Assembly (NCBI GenBank): GCA_020846535.1
Contig: JADLDR010000096.1
Location: forward strand, 1 to 48,546
Length of the DNA stretch: 48,546 nucleotides
Source of the DNA: Armatimonadota bacterium
Lineage (GTDB): Bacteria; Armatimonadota; JADLDR01
Direction of reading: 5' to 3'
A model generated the notes under the pieces. The model was not told where the DNA came from and ran no database searches. It saw nothing but the letters and a program-made list of their open reading frames with translations. Shown piece after piece: positions 1 through 8,306 of the stretch (the stretch's first letter is position 1; every line of letters starts with the position of its first letter). Position numbers and translations under genes: made by a program.

Positions 1-50
1 GGCGGGAAGGCAGAATCCTGCCCGGCCCGCTGCGACAAGGACAGGACGCC

Positions 51-2306
51 ATGCCATCGGTCAGCTTCCAGCGCGGGGTCGCCCCGGATGCTTCTTACGC
101 CAGCACCAAAGACACCCGCATCTATTCGACTAACCCGGCCACTATCTATCATTCCACCACCGATCTCAACGCCGCGCCCAACCATTCGACCTACGGCGAC
201 GGGCGGTTCCTCATCGCTTTTGATGTGTCCGCCATCCCTTCGTCCGCCGTGGTGTCCGCGGCCTCCCTGGAACTGTACCTGGCGCAACTGGTCAGCGGCT
301 CCGGGCTGGCGGCGCTGGAGGTGTGGAGCCTCACTCAGAGCTGGGTGGAGACGGAAGCCTGCTGGCAGAACCGGCAGAGCGGGGTCGCCTGGACCGCCCC
401 GGGCGGCACGAAGGGCAGCCTGCTCGGAACGATCAACGGCACGAGCACGGGTACGAAAACGCTGTCCTCGGCGGCGCTGGCCGAAGCGGTGCAGGGGTGG
501 GTGAGCGATCCGGCTTCCAATGGCGGCCTCCTGATCAAGTGCCCGGATGCCGATGAAGCGTCTACCCCTTACACGAACATGATGTTCCGGCCCGGGGAGT
601 ATACCAACGCGGCCCAGCGGCCCAAACTCACGGTGACCTACTCGGTCGCCATCGGAACGCCGTCACTGGCACTCGTTTCCCGGACGAACACCAGCCTGAC
701 ATTGGCGGTGACTCATGGGGCCGAAGGGCAGTACCCGCGGGTCGGAACCAAACTCTACTTTGAGTCCGACCCGTCCACGCCAATAGCAGATTGCCTCCTG
801 GCCGAAAGCGAGGTGACACTGACCGGTCTGAATCCGGCGACCAACTACCACCTCTTTGCCAAGACCTACGACAACCAGGACCCGCAGGGGTGGTCGGCGG
901 CAAGCGCCGTGCTGTCGACCTCCACCCTGGGAGCCTCCGCCCGGCCCGATATGGTCTGCGAGGTGTGGGACACCCTGGATCATTGGGAAGGGTCGGGCCT
1001 GACGGCTTCCGGCAACAAGGTGTTTGCCGCAGCGGACGGGCAGGCCGGGGAAGGGGAGATGCCGGTGACGGGCGGGAGCGTCTTTCGCCTGGATGCCGCA
1101 CTCACCGTCTCCAAAAGCGGCAGCCTCTGGGCCGGGATGGTGCTGAAGGATGAAACCGGGGCCGAGAAAACCGTCTGTGTGGGGTATTCGATGGCCAGCG
1201 GCGGGCTGGGCCTCTATGACGGGGCTGACTGGATCAGCCTGCTCTCCGCCGCTTCGATTGCCGCGGGGCAGGTATTTCACATCCAGCTCATCGCAGACGG
1301 CTCCCGGATCTCCGCCACGGCCTTTCACGCGAACGGCCTGAACGAGTATCATGCCTCGATGCCTTTACCGGTCGGTTACACCGTAGATGCCCTGAAAGTC
1401 CACAGCGAACGGCAGGCGGATACGCTGGCGTCTTTGGGCTACCGCCAAGGTCTGGGCCCCTTTGCCGATCCAACTTTCGATCATCTGATGGTCGTCTCCC
1501 TGGCCTGTCCGGAGAATCACCCGATCCGCTTCCGGCTGCCAGCCACCTACCGGTCCGGGGAAGCCAATCACAAGACCTGTTTGCTCTGCCATGCCTCGGG
1601 CCAGTATCTCTGGACCTTCTGGGAGACGACTGAGCCGCCCCGCAAGCAGCTTCATGACGCGCTGCTGGCCGACGGCTGGGTGCTGATGCTGCCCGAAGCC
1701 CACACCCGGCATTGGGGCCATGACGAGATGCTGCAAGACGTCGCCCTGGCCCATGAGTACGGCGTCTCCGTGCTGGGCTGCGAGCGATCCATGGGGGTGT
1801 TTGCCTCCTCGATGGGGGGCCTCATGGCCTGGCTGACCGCTGCCGAGCACCCGGCCTGGTTTCGGGGGATCGCCGCCGTGTATCCCGTCTGCGACCTCGC
1901 TGATATGTATGACGGCGGGATTCGAGGCGGGGAGAACTTCCAAGCGTACATCAACGCGGCCTACTCGATCTCTGCTTCCTCTTCGGAGGATCCGGCATAC
2001 CAGGAAGCCACCGCCGGGCATAACCCCCTGGATCGGGCCGGGGATCTGCGCCGCGTGCCCATCCGCATCTGGCACGGCACGAATGATGCCACCGTCCCGC
2101 TGGCCGCCAATAGCGAAGCGTTTGCCGCTGCCGTACAGGGAGCCGGAGGGGACATTACCTTAACCCAGGTGGCCGGGGCCGGTCACGGGGCGCTGGGGGC
2201 CGCCTGCTGGGACTCTGCGGCGGTGCTGTCCTTCCTGAACGCCTGCCGGGCGAAAGGCTGGGCCTCCCGGCTGGACCGGGTGCTGGTGCGAAGGAGGCGG
2301 CGATGA
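51..2306 (+). CDS. DNRLRE/FN3/lectin-like protein with C-terminal alpha/beta hydrolase (phage tail-fibre-like)
   Basis: A 751-residue modular protein. Residues about 1-200 read as a DNRLRE-type beta domain (FDVSAIP, SWVETEACW, PKLTVTY). About 205-295 resemble a fibronectin type III module, and about 305-485 a concanavalin-like beta sandwich. Residues 490-735 are an alpha/beta hydrolase with a nucleophile elbow (ASSMGG), an acid residue in HGTNDATVPL and a histidine in GAGHGALG, so the catalytic triad looks complete. There is no signal peptide. The ATG follows AAGGACAGGACG. The stop overlaps the next, phage-like gene (ATGA), which suggests one transcript. Inference: a virion adhesin or decoration protein carrying an esterase or depolymerase. 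A secreted cell-surface esterase is the alternative. The domain reading is by eye. Confidence 0.75.
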   Translation: MPSVSFQRGVAPDASYASTKDTRIYSTNPATIYHSTTDLNAAPNHSTYGDGRFLIAFDVSAIPSSAVVSAASLELYLAQLVSGSGLAALEVWSLTQSWVETEACWQNRQSGVAWTAPGGTKGSLLGTINGTSTGTKTLSSAALAEAVQGWVSDPASNGGLLIKCPDADEASTPYTNMMFRPGEYTNAAQRPKLTVTYSVAIGTPSLALVSRTNTSLTLAVTHGAEGQYPRVGTKLYFESDPSTPIADCLLAESEVTLTGLNPATNYHLFAKTYDNQDPQGWSAASAVLSTSTLGASARPDMVCEVWDTLDHWEGSGLTASGNKVFAAADGQAGEGEMPVTGGSVFRLDAALTVSKSGSLWAGMVLKDETGAEKTVCVGYSMASGGLGLYDGADWISLLSAASIAAGQVFHIQLIADGSRISATAFHANGLNEYHASMPLPVGYTVDALKVHSERQADTLASLGYRQGLGPFADPTFDHLMVVSLACPENHPIRFRLPATYRSGEANHKTCLLCHASGQYLWTFWETTEPPRKQLHDALLADGWVLMLPEAHTRHWGHDEMLQDVALAHEYGVSVLGCERSMGVFASSMGGLMAWLTAAEHPAWFRGIAAVYPVCDLADMYDGGIRGGENFQAYINAAYSISASSSEDPAYQEATAGHNPLDRAGDLRRVPIRIWHGTNDATVPLAANSEAFAAAVQGAGGDITLTQVAGAGHGALGAACWDSAAVLSFLNACRAKGWASRLDRVLVRRRRR

Positions 2307-2623
2307 GGCTGAGAATCGTCCGGCATCTGGACGCCCTGCTGAAGCATTACGGCCGGGACGTGACCTTCAAGCGCGGCGGTACACTCGATATCCCGGTCAA
2401 GGCCCTGATCGCCCCCCTCGACCCGGCGCAGATGCACACCTATTTTGATGATGCCGAGGTGGCCATGTTCACCCGCCCGGCCCTGATTGTAACCGTTTCC
2501 GGCAGCGTCAGCTTGCAGGTGAACGATACCCTGCTCTATGAGGGGCGCACCTATATGGTGAAGAAGACGACTGTGCGCACTCTGGGGAACACCGCGGTGG
2601 CGAGAACTCTGCTCATGGATTGA
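2303..2623 (+). CDS. Phage head-tail joining/tail-completion-like protein
   Basis: A 106-residue protein that overlaps the preceding gene by 4 bases (ATGA), so it is probably translationally coupled. It is predicted soluble and beta-rich. Its length and layout (N-terminal helix, VTFKRGG, then a barrel-like core ending YEGRTYMVKKTTVRT) are typical of small head-tail stopper or joining proteins of tailed phages. It has no catalytic motif. The assignment rests on fold-like appearance and on phage-like neighbours on both sides, not on a diagnostic motif. Confidence 0.5.
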   Translation: MRLRIVRHLDALLKHYGRDVTFKRGGTLDIPVKALIAPLDPAQMHTYFDDAEVAMFTRPALIVTVSGSVSLQVNDTLLYEGRTYMVKKTTVRTLGNTAVARTLLMD

Positions 2624-2628
2624 ACGGC

Positions 2629-2988
2629 CTACAGGGGCTTGCCCATCAGGATATAAGTGCCCGAGTCGGTGTCGGTTCCCTGGGACGACGGGAAGCCGGC
2701 CGGCACCAGGAGGCTTTCCGCGCCGCGCTGGCGGGCCGCCCCTTCCAGAGTGCGTATCAAGGCCCTGCCGATGCCCCGTCCCTGGCGCTCCGGCAGGACG
2801 AAGAGCGAGGCCACCCGGAACACGGGCCGGTCCGGGCCGGGGGAGACGATCAGGCTGGCCGTTCCGACCAGGCGGTCCCCCTCTTCGGCGACCCAGACGG
2901 AGCGTTCCGGCCGGGAGACGGCAGGGGTTGAACCGGTCAGACGAGTAAGGGCGAAAGCGTCCGATGGGCGGAAGGCGCGGATATGCAT
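2629..2988 (-). CDS. GNAT-family N-acetyltransferase
   Basis: A 119-residue GNAT enzyme that would transfer an acetyl group from acetyl-CoA to an amine; the substrate is unknown. Motif A is clear (VASLFVLPERQGRGIGRAL, the RQGRGIG pyrophosphate loop), preceded by the beta strand GDRLVGTASLIV. The protein is short for the family but contains the whole core. A strong Shine-Dalgarno sequence (GAGGAGG) precedes the ATG. It lies on the opposite strand inside an otherwise plus-strand phage-like block, so it is probably a moron-type cargo gene with its own transcript. Its end is only 5 bases from the end of the convergent upstream gene. Confidence 0.85.
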   Translation of the reverse strand: MHIRAFRPSDAFALTRLTGSTPAVSRPERSVWVAEEGDRLVGTASLIVSPGPDRPVFRVASLFVLPERQGRGIGRALIRTLEGAARQRGAESLLVPAGFPSSQGTDTDSGTYILMGKPL

Positions 2989-3067
2989 GGCGGGCCTCCT
3001 CTCCGGAAAGATAGCTTACGATTGGCGGCCGGCCCCTCGGATTCCTGCCGCACAAGGAGAAAAAAAG

Positions 3068-3502
3068 ATGGCGATCCCCATTGTCCGCAGCGACCTCAAA
3101 GAGCTGCTCATGATCCCGGCCTCCGAGACCGGATACGATACCGCGATCGACAATCACATCACCCGGGCGCTGCCGGTGATCGAGTATCAGATCCGGGACA
3201 GTTCTCTGGCCGATGTTTCGGCAGGCCTGCAGGCGACCCTGACGCTGGGGGCGCTGGAGGTGCTGGCCGGCCAGTTTTGGAACCAGATGAACCGGGAGGA
3301 AGGGGCCTCGGAGGTCAAGATCTTCAGCCTCCAGTCCGATCCGGAAGGCGACTTCCGGGAGGCGAAGGCCCTGGAGGAGAAAGGCTGGGCGCGGCTGGCC
3401 CCGTACCTGAAGAATGCGGATGCCTTGCCGGTCATCGTGCCGGTGGAGGAAGAGGCGGATGGCAGCCTGGTGTTCAGCGCCCGGGCGATGGAGGTGTGGT
3501 GA
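3068..3502 (+). CDS. Phage head-tail connector/adaptor-like protein
   Basis: A 144-residue soluble, mostly helical protein. The ATG at 3068 follows AAGGAGAAAAAA, which decides the start over longer in-frame options. The N-terminal half (LKELLMIPASETGYDTAID, then a long helix) resembles gp6-like connector proteins of siphophages, which bind the portal. I see no catalytic residues. It ends in TGATG, overlapping the next gene by one base, so the two are almost certainly coupled. The role is inferred from size, helix pattern and neighbours only. Confidence 0.5.
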   Translation: MAIPIVRSDLKELLMIPASETGYDTAIDNHITRALPVIEYQIRDSSLADVSAGLQATLTLGALEVLAGQFWNQMNREEGASEVKIFSLQSDPEGDFREAKALEEKGWARLAPYLKNADALPVIVPVEEEADGSLVFSARAMEVW

Positions 3503-3891
3503 TGGAGTGGTTACAGAATTGGCAGCCGGGGGCAGAGCACCTTCTTTGCGGGGCGTTCGGCGGGCTGGTGTCGGCGCTGGGGCAGACCGGGGGCGTGCTG
3601 GTGCTGCCGCAGGTGGTGGTTAGCGGCGGGCGCAAGGGGCTGGCGCTGGGCTTTGTCTCGGCGGTGGCGATCGGGGCGTTTGTGGGGTACGTGGTGGACC
3701 GGCATCCGGTGATGAGCGGGGCGGGCGGGTATGCGGGGATCAAACTTTTGGACTGGGTGGTGGGGAAAGTGCTGCCGGGACTGGCAGCCAAGGAGGAAGA
3801 CGATGCTGAGGAAGTGGCTTCAGGGGCAACTGCGGAAGGCGGCGCAGCAAAACGCGCCCGAAGGGATCGCCTTTCTGGGGAAGACCTTTAA
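3502..3891 (+). CDS. Small membrane protein, holin-like or phage-associated
   Basis: A 129-residue protein that starts in the TGATG overlap with the previous gene. Residues about 14-38 (GAFGGLVSALGQTGGVLVLP) and 46-66 (GLALGFVSAVAIGAFVGYVV) are glycine-rich hydrophobic stretches likely to span or associate with the membrane. The C-terminal 35 residues are charged (EEDDAEE, KRARRDR). Two membrane segments with a charged tail fit a holin or another phage membrane protein, but no family-specific motif is visible. The 3' end overlaps the next small gene by 89 bases in another frame. Confidence 0.5.
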   Translation: MEWLQNWQPGAEHLLCGAFGGLVSALGQTGGVLVLPQVVVSGGRKGLALGFVSAVAIGAFVGYVVDRHPVMSGAGGYAGIKLLDWVVGKVLPGLAAKEEDDAEEVASGATAEGGAAKRARRDRLSGEDL

Positions 3892-3958
3892 GATCCCGGA
3901 GGGGCAGGCGAAGCGGGTGTACGGGGAGTTGGTGAACTGGATGATCGCCCGCATATGA
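3803..3958 (+). CDS. Small basic hypothetical protein (51 aa)
   Basis: A short gene that begins inside the end of the membrane-protein gene, in a different frame. The reason to accept it is the strong ribosome site (AAGGAGG, 6 bases before ATG) and a balanced composition: MLRKWLQGQL start, then two amphipathic helices ending NWMIARI. It would be the last gene of the phage-like operon. The function is unknown. The long overlap lowers confidence, because the preceding gene may be the shadow in this stretch. Confidence 0.45.
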   Translation: MLRKWLQGQLRKAAQQNAPEGIAFLGKTFKIPEGQAKRVYGELVNWMIARI

Positions 3959-4014
3959 AACCGGGTAGAGGCTCCAAAGCGCCTTTGCCCGGGAGCACGG
4001 AAGGTACAAAGAAC

Positions 4015-4049
4015 ACGCCGGGATCCCCTCTTCAGGCGGGTCCCGGCGT
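4015..4049. terminator. Hairpin between convergent genes
   Basis: The arms ACGCCGGGA and TCCCGGCGT form a perfect 9-bp stem around a 17-base loop. It spans the stop codon of the minus-strand antitoxin gene and lies just after the plus-strand phage-like operon. No long T-tract follows on either strand, so termination is inferred from position. Confidence 0.4.
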
Positions 4050-5114
4050 ATCGATCCATTCCGACAGGAAGGGTCGGACCTTCGCCAGATACGAACGCAT
4101 CCTGTGGAAGTCCAGGGCGTTCCGGTGGTGCAGTTGTCCGATGAGGATGCCCGGATGTCGTCCCAACCGTTCCCCGCTCCGCTCGATTTCCGCTTTCGTC
4201 AAAGCGTCCGACTTTGAAACGTGCCGCATCGCCTTCTCAGGAACCAGCCAATCCGCAGCGATCCGATTCGCCTCGCTTTCGCAGGGGTCGCTTTCGGGGG
4301 ACTCCAGGTCATCAAGATAGCCGCCTTGATGTCCGGCCGCGATATGCGCCAGTTCGTGCAGCAGCGTGAACCAGAACGCATCGATCCGGTCATACCGGAG
4401 CGTCAGGGCGATGACAGGGCTATTGTCCATCCAGAAAGCGGCTCCATCCAGATAGGTTTTCTCCAGGTGCGGCACAATGGCGAAACGAATCCCCAGGTTC
4501 CGCAAGAATGACGGCGATTGAGCGACATCCTCCAGGCGGCGCGTATAGGCCAGCAGCTTGGGGATCGCTTCCTGCAACCGGTCCGGCGAAAATGCTTCCA
4601 CCGTCTGTGCAAGGGCAATCTGCTCCACCCGCTTGGTCCAGGCCAGCAGCGCCCCGGGTGAGGGAGCGCGCTTCGGAGAATACCGAAAATTCAAAGCCGG
4701 TGTTTCCGCAGGGCTGGCGATCCCCAAGAAGCCGACCACCTGCCGCTCCAGATCATCGATGGACTCGGTATGCCGGATCCAGCCGCGTTTGATGAGTTCG
4801 CGCACCGGCACCAGAGAAAACAGGCGGCTCCGGCGCTGGATCAGCGATGCCGGCCCGTTCTTTCGAGCCAGCCAGAGCCGGTATTTGGACTCCAGGTTCA
4901 TCCAGAACTCCGGCGATGTGCCCAGGGCCGCCCCCAGCTCCAGCGCGGTGTCCGGGGTGATCTGCTTGGTGCCCCGGATGATCTCATTGATAGCCTGCAC
5001 AGGCCGTTTCATAATGGCGGCCAGGTCGGTTTGCGTCCAGTGCCGGGCCGCCAGTTCCTCCTCCAGCACCTCGCCAGGAGAAGTCACCAGAAATGGCATA
5101 CGCTCCTGGTTCAT
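4032..5114 (-). CDS. HigA-type antitoxin fused to ImmA/IrrE metallopeptidase
   Basis: A 360-residue fusion. Residues 13-75 are a HigA/XRE helix-turn-helix (PGEVLEEEL, WTQTDLAAIMKRP, INEIIRGTKQITPDTALELG, GTSPEFWMNLE). Residues about 200-300 are an ImmA/IrrE-type zinc peptidase with HELAH at 253-257 and the downstream ESEANRIAADWLVP signature. It sits 16 bases after the HigB-like toxin gene, so toxin precedes antitoxin, as is usual for higBA. Known biology: the HTH half binds the toxin and represses the promoter. Inference: the peptidase may degrade the antitoxin itself or a linked regulator under stress. The fusion is a recognised HigA subclass, much longer than the usual antitoxin of about 100 residues. 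Confidence 0.88.
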   Translation of the reverse strand: MNQERMPFLVTSPGEVLEEELAARHWTQTDLAAIMKRPVQAINEIIRGTKQITPDTALELGAALGTSPEFWMNLESKYRLWLARKNGPASLIQRRSRLFSLVPVRELIKRGWIRHTESIDDLERQVVGFLGIASPAETPALNFRYSPKRAPSPGALLAWTKRVEQIALAQTVEAFSPDRLQEAIPKLLAYTRRLEDVAQSPSFLRNLGIRFAIVPHLEKTYLDGAAFWMDNSPVIALTLRYDRIDAFWFTLLHELAHIAAGHQGGYLDDLESPESDPCESEANRIAADWLVPEKAMRHVSKSDALTKAEIERSGERLGRHPGILIGQLHHRNALDFHRMRSYLAKVRPFLSEWIDTPGPA

Positions 5115-5130
5115 AGATTACCCTCCCTTT

Positions 5131-5427
5131 CTAATGATAATCCTCGATCGCAATGACCAGGATGAGTTTCCCGTCCGCATCGACAGTCAATTCGACGATC
5201 AGGCGATACTGGTCATTGAGACGGAGGGAATGCTGACCCGCCCGGTTGCCGGTCAGCTTCTCAAAATGCAGGCCCTTCAAAGCGTATAAGTCGCGTTCGT
5301 CCTGGGCCGCATCGATCTGGGCCATGACGCGATAAAAGGACCGTACCACCTCCGGCTTGTAACGCTGGACGTGGAGCCCCTGGTAATAAAGTGCTTCCAG
5401 ATCGCTGTCCTGAAAGCGAAATCGCAA
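5131..5427 (-). CDS. HigB/RelE-superfamily toxin
   Basis: A 98-residue RelE/ParE-fold toxin of the HigB group, expected to cleave mRNA at the ribosome. The sequence shows the typical SFYRVMAQIDAAQDERDLYALKGLHFEKLTG middle section, then the basic, beta-rich end GQHSLRLNDQYRLIVEL and a C-terminal strand ending IAIEDYH, all standard for HigB. It is the first gene of the operon, behind a consensus promoter about 50 bases upstream, and is followed by the HTH-ImmA/IrrE antitoxin. Confidence 0.9.
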   Translation of the reverse strand: MRFRFQDSDLEALYYQGLHVQRYKPEVVRSFYRVMAQIDAAQDERDLYALKGLHFEKLTGNRAGQHSLRLNDQYRLIVELTVDADGKLILVIAIEDYH

Positions 5428-5475
5428 GGCCGTCTCCGAATCATGAATTCACCTTATGGGTGAAAGGCTGATATC

Positions 5476-5504
5476 ATTATAAGACGATCCTGTCCGCCTG
5501 TCAA
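5476..5504 (-). promoter_or_regulatory. Consensus sigma-70 promoter of the higBA operon
   Basis: On the minus strand TTGACA and TATAAT are separated by exactly 17 bases. Both hexamers match consensus. The -10 lies about 50 bases upstream of the toxin ATG. A gene pair this dangerous under such a strong promoter implies repression by the HTH half of the antitoxin. Confidence 0.85.
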
Positions 5505-5754
5505 GATTTTGGCATCATATTTTGGGACGCGTCCCTATCGCTGCAGTATTTCTCTCCATCCCTTGCAGATCTCCTTTGATAGCCCGTCTCTGCTCCCATG
5601 CGCGCCATACAGCTTGCCTTCCCCCGGAGGTGCTGGCCCCGCCGAATGGCTTCCGGCCTAAAGCCGCCTGCCTTCCGTCACTTCCGCCCACCTGCGCCTG
5701 ATAGCCCGCACCTTCCGCGGCGACCTCTCCCGGGCCTGGTCGTCTCCTGAAATA

Positions 5755-6540
5755 ATGAAGCAGATCCTCGCCCACGGGAAGCACCCGCAGCCGGAATCGA
5801 TTGTGGCCCGGATCGCCTCCGAGCAGGAAGCCCTGCTTGCATACGGGCGTCAGGCAGTGGAGGCCTTCGCCCGGCGGCAGATCCGGGTCCTGGCGCTCTC
5901 CCAACTGCCCCCGGCGCTGCAAACCCTGCCCGACCCGCCCCTGTGGCTTTTTGTGGAAGGGAATGTCCAGGCGCTGTTCCATAAGCCTGCCGTGGCCGTG
6001 GTGGGTACGCGCACGCCCTCTCCGGAAGGGTTGGAGGCGGCGGCCCGGATCGCCAAACTTTTAGGGGGCTGCCCCATCACCCTGGTCTCCGGGCTGGCGG
6101 AAGGGATCGACACGGCGGTCCACACCGCTGCCCTCTTACGCGGCCTGCCCAATGTCGCCTTCCTGGGACACGGGCTGGACACGACCTACCCGGAAGGGAA
6201 TCGCAAGCTGCGGGCGGAGATCCTGGAGAAGGGCGGGGCGATAGCAACCGAATACCTGCCGGGAGAAGGCCCGAAAAGCAACCAGTTCGTGGCCCGCAAC
6301 CGCCTGATCGCCGGCCTATCAGATCTGGTCATCGCGGTGGAAGGCGCTCCCAGCGGGGGCACAGCCCATACGGTGCGCTTCGCCCGGCGATACGGCAAGA
6401 TCGTGGTGGGTGTGCGCTGGGCGGGGTGTGCGGGGCTGGCGCGGGACCTGGAGGCGGCGGGTGGTACGGTGGTCGACCTGTTCACGCCCGAAGGGGAGGC
6501 GCGGCTGGAGAAGATGGTCGGCGCACTGACGACCCGGTGA
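5755..6540 (+). CDS. dprA: DprA/SMF-family DNA-processing protein
   Basis: A 261-residue DprA-like Rossmann-fold protein. The family binds incoming single-stranded DNA and loads RecA during transformation, and some plasmid-borne members act in other ssDNA handling. Diagnostic segments are VAVVGTRTPSPEGLEAA, LVSGLAEGIDTAVHTAAL, NVAFLGHGLDTTYPEGN and FVARNRLIAGLSDLVIAVE. The usual C-terminal winged helix (DprA DML1 domain) is absent, and only a short N-terminal segment precedes the core. No ribosome site precedes the ATG, and the frame is open upstream as far as about 5660, so a non-ATG start further upstream is possible. Confidence 0.82.
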   Translation: MKQILAHGKHPQPESIVARIASEQEALLAYGRQAVEAFARRQIRVLALSQLPPALQTLPDPPLWLFVEGNVQALFHKPAVAVVGTRTPSPEGLEAAARIAKLLGGCPITLVSGLAEGIDTAVHTAALLRGLPNVAFLGHGLDTTYPEGNRKLRAEILEKGGAIATEYLPGEGPKSNQFVARNRLIAGLSDLVIAVEGAPSGGTAHTVRFARRYGKIVVGVRWAGCAGLARDLEAAGGTVVDLFTPEGEARLEKMVGALTTR

Positions 6541-6605
6541 GGGCGGCAGGAATCGGCGCTCTTCTGCCGAACCTCTTGCCTCACATCCCGACCCAGGAGG
6601 CTCTC

Positions 6606-7409
6606 ATGCGTATCCGCCGCCTGTCCCTGTCGCTGCTCGTCCTCGTCCTGCTCCTTGCCTGCCCCCTTTCGGCTCGCATCGACACCCGCATCCAGATGCG
6701 CCTGGGCAACCCCAGCAAGGCGTCCGCCCAGCCCGCCAGCCGGGGTAACTTCCTCATCCGCCGCCCCCAGTATGCATTAGCCTACAATGCCGATATCGGG
6801 ATCCCCAAATGGGTGGCCTGGCATGTCTCGAAAGAAGACCTCGGGGAAGAGGCGCGGGGTGTGTTTGCCCCGGATACCTCGCTGCCGCCCGGGTTCGACC
6901 CGGTACTCCCGACCGACTACAAACGAAGCGGCTACGACCGCGGCCATGGCTGTCCTTCCGGGGATCGCACGGCCACCCGCCGGGACAATGACGCCACCTT
7001 CCTCATGACCAACATGATCCCCCAGGCCGCCGGGCTCAATCGCGGCCCCTGGGAAAAGCTGGAGTCTTATACCCGAACGCTGGTGCGGCAGGGGATGGAG
7101 TGCTACGTGATCTGCGGGGTGGGGCCGGTCACGAAAAAGATCGGCCAAGGCAAAGTGGGCGTGCCGTCGTTCATGTGGAAGGTGATTGTCGTGCTGCCCG
7201 ACCAGGCGGGAAACGACCTGAAGCGGATCACCGCCCAGACCCGGGTGATCGCGGTGCGGATGCCCAACATCACCACGATCTCCCGGAAGGGCTGGCGGGC
7301 TTTCCGGGTGAAGGCGTCCGACATCGAGCAGGCGACCGGGGCGCGGCTGCTGACCAATGTGCCGGCGAAAGTGCGGAAGTGCCTGAAGGGGAAACTGGAC
7401 AAGGGGTAG
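6606..7409 (+). CDS. Secreted DNA/RNA non-specific endonuclease (NucA/NUC1 family)
   Basis: A 267-residue beta-beta-alpha metal nuclease. The start is set by AGGAGG five bases before the ATG. Residues 1-24 form a signal peptide (RIRRLSLSLLVLVLLLACPLSA); the cysteine at 19 could make it a lipoprotein, although the lipobox is imperfect. The active site is visible: YDRGH at 110-114 with the general-base histidine, a conserved FLMTNMIPQ at 132-140, and asparagine in GLNRGPWEKLE at 145 as the metal ligand. Such enzymes degrade extracellular DNA and RNA for nutrition or competition. A NuiA-type inhibitor gene lies convergently 73 bases downstream and would protect the cytoplasm. Confidence 0.9.
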   Translation: MRIRRLSLSLLVLVLLLACPLSARIDTRIQMRLGNPSKASAQPASRGNFLIRRPQYALAYNADIGIPKWVAWHVSKEDLGEEARGVFAPDTSLPPGFDPVLPTDYKRSGYDRGHGCPSGDRTATRRDNDATFLMTNMIPQAAGLNRGPWEKLESYTRTLVRQGMECYVICGVGPVTKKIGQGKVGVPSFMWKVIVVLPDQAGNDLKRITAQTRVIAVRMPNITTISRKGWRAFRVKASDIEQATGARLLTNVPAKVRKCLKGKLDKG

Positions 7410-7482
7410 GGGACGCCATCTGTCACGGCGAGGGCCGGTTATCCGGTGGATGCTGGCCGTCCTGGGGGGATGCGCCGGGCGC

Positions 7483-7896
7483 TTACGTCTCCACCACCTT
7501 TGTCCGGATCCCGGCGTAGCGGCCATCGCCGGTTTGGCCCACCACCAGCACGGTCTGCTCGATCTCTCCGATCTGAAAGCCCTGCAGGTCCGAAAGGGTC
7601 TCTTCGAGCGTCTGGCGAAGCGTGCGAAACGCCCGGACTGCCGCCTGCTCCTCGGGGCCGTGCCAGTCGGCTTCGGTGAGAACGGGCGCGAAGAACTGGT
7701 CCAGGTCCAGGGGCGTCACAGGCGCATCGGCAGGGAGTTTCGCCAGTTGCCGGACCCGATCCGGCATGAGGGCCTCCCCCCGGGGCGCATCCGCCCATAG
7801 GAAGGCTTTCACCGGCGCATCGGTCTCGCTGGGGTAGGTGAGGCCTTTGGCGGCGGCTTGCAAGCGTTTCAGGGTCGGGTCGGGTGTGGGCATCAT
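7483..7896 (-). CDS. NuiA-type nuclease inhibitor
   Basis: A 137-residue protein of the nuclease A inhibitor-like family, which in Anabaena binds and blocks the sugar-non-specific nuclease NucA. Family landmarks: LKRLQAAAKGLTYPSE (with the SE pair), a central DLDQFFAPVLTEADW, and the C-terminal TVLVVGQTGDGRYAGIRTKVVET. From memory, the terminal KVVET is nearly identical to Anabaena NuiA, whose last threonine and an early glutamate contact the nuclease active site. GGAGG precedes the ATG. The gene points toward its presumed target nuclease from the opposite strand. No signal peptide is present, as expected for a cytoplasmic immunity protein. Confidence 0.88.
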   Translation of the reverse strand: MMPTPDPTLKRLQAAAKGLTYPSETDAPVKAFLWADAPRGEALMPDRVRQLAKLPADAPVTPLDLDQFFAPVLTEADWHGPEEQAAVRAFRTLRQTLEETLSDLQGFQIGEIEQTVLVVGQTGDGRYAGIRTKVVET

Positions 7897-8043
7897 CGGG
7901 CCTCCGGGGGCGATTAGAGTTAGGTTCCCGGCACAGAGGCGATGCCCTGCACACGGGGCGACTGCGGGTGCGAAATAGATCCGGAAACCGGCGGCCCGCT
8001 CCGGGGAAGGAGTATGGGGTCAGAACCAGGAAAGGAGCCTGCC

Positions 8044-8289
8044 ATGGCGGAGCAAACGGAGAAACTGATCATCGAATTTACGGGCCGTCCGGAGGGCGGG
8101 GAGCAAGTGGTGATCGACTATGAGCCGATTACCCGGGAAGCCGGGGCGGGGGAGCGGATGATGGCGGTGGAGCTGGCCCTGCACGCCCTGGCACAGGATG
8201 CGATCCGGGGCCGGCAGGCGGTGGGGATGGCGGTGCCGGCGATCCTGTTGGCCGTGGTGGAAACCGGCACGTTCCGGGAGTTGATGTAG
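8044..8289 (+). CDS. Hypothetical protein (81 aa)
   Basis: A small acidic protein. The ATG at 8044 follows AGGAAAGGAG, better than the in-frame ATG 102 bases upstream. It begins with a beta hairpin (KLIIEFTGRPEGGEQVVIDYEP), then one amphipathic helix (MMAVELALHALAQDAI) and a hydrophobic C-terminal stretch (GMAVPAILLAVVETG). No family is recognised. It stands alone between the NuiA-like gene and the zinc-motif remnant. Confidence 0.5.
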   Translation: MAEQTEKLIIEFTGRPEGGEQVVIDYEPITREAGAGERMMAVELALHALAQDAIRGRQAVGMAVPAILLAVVETGTFRELM

Positions 8290-8306
8290 AGGCGCAGGCT
8301 CTGCCG

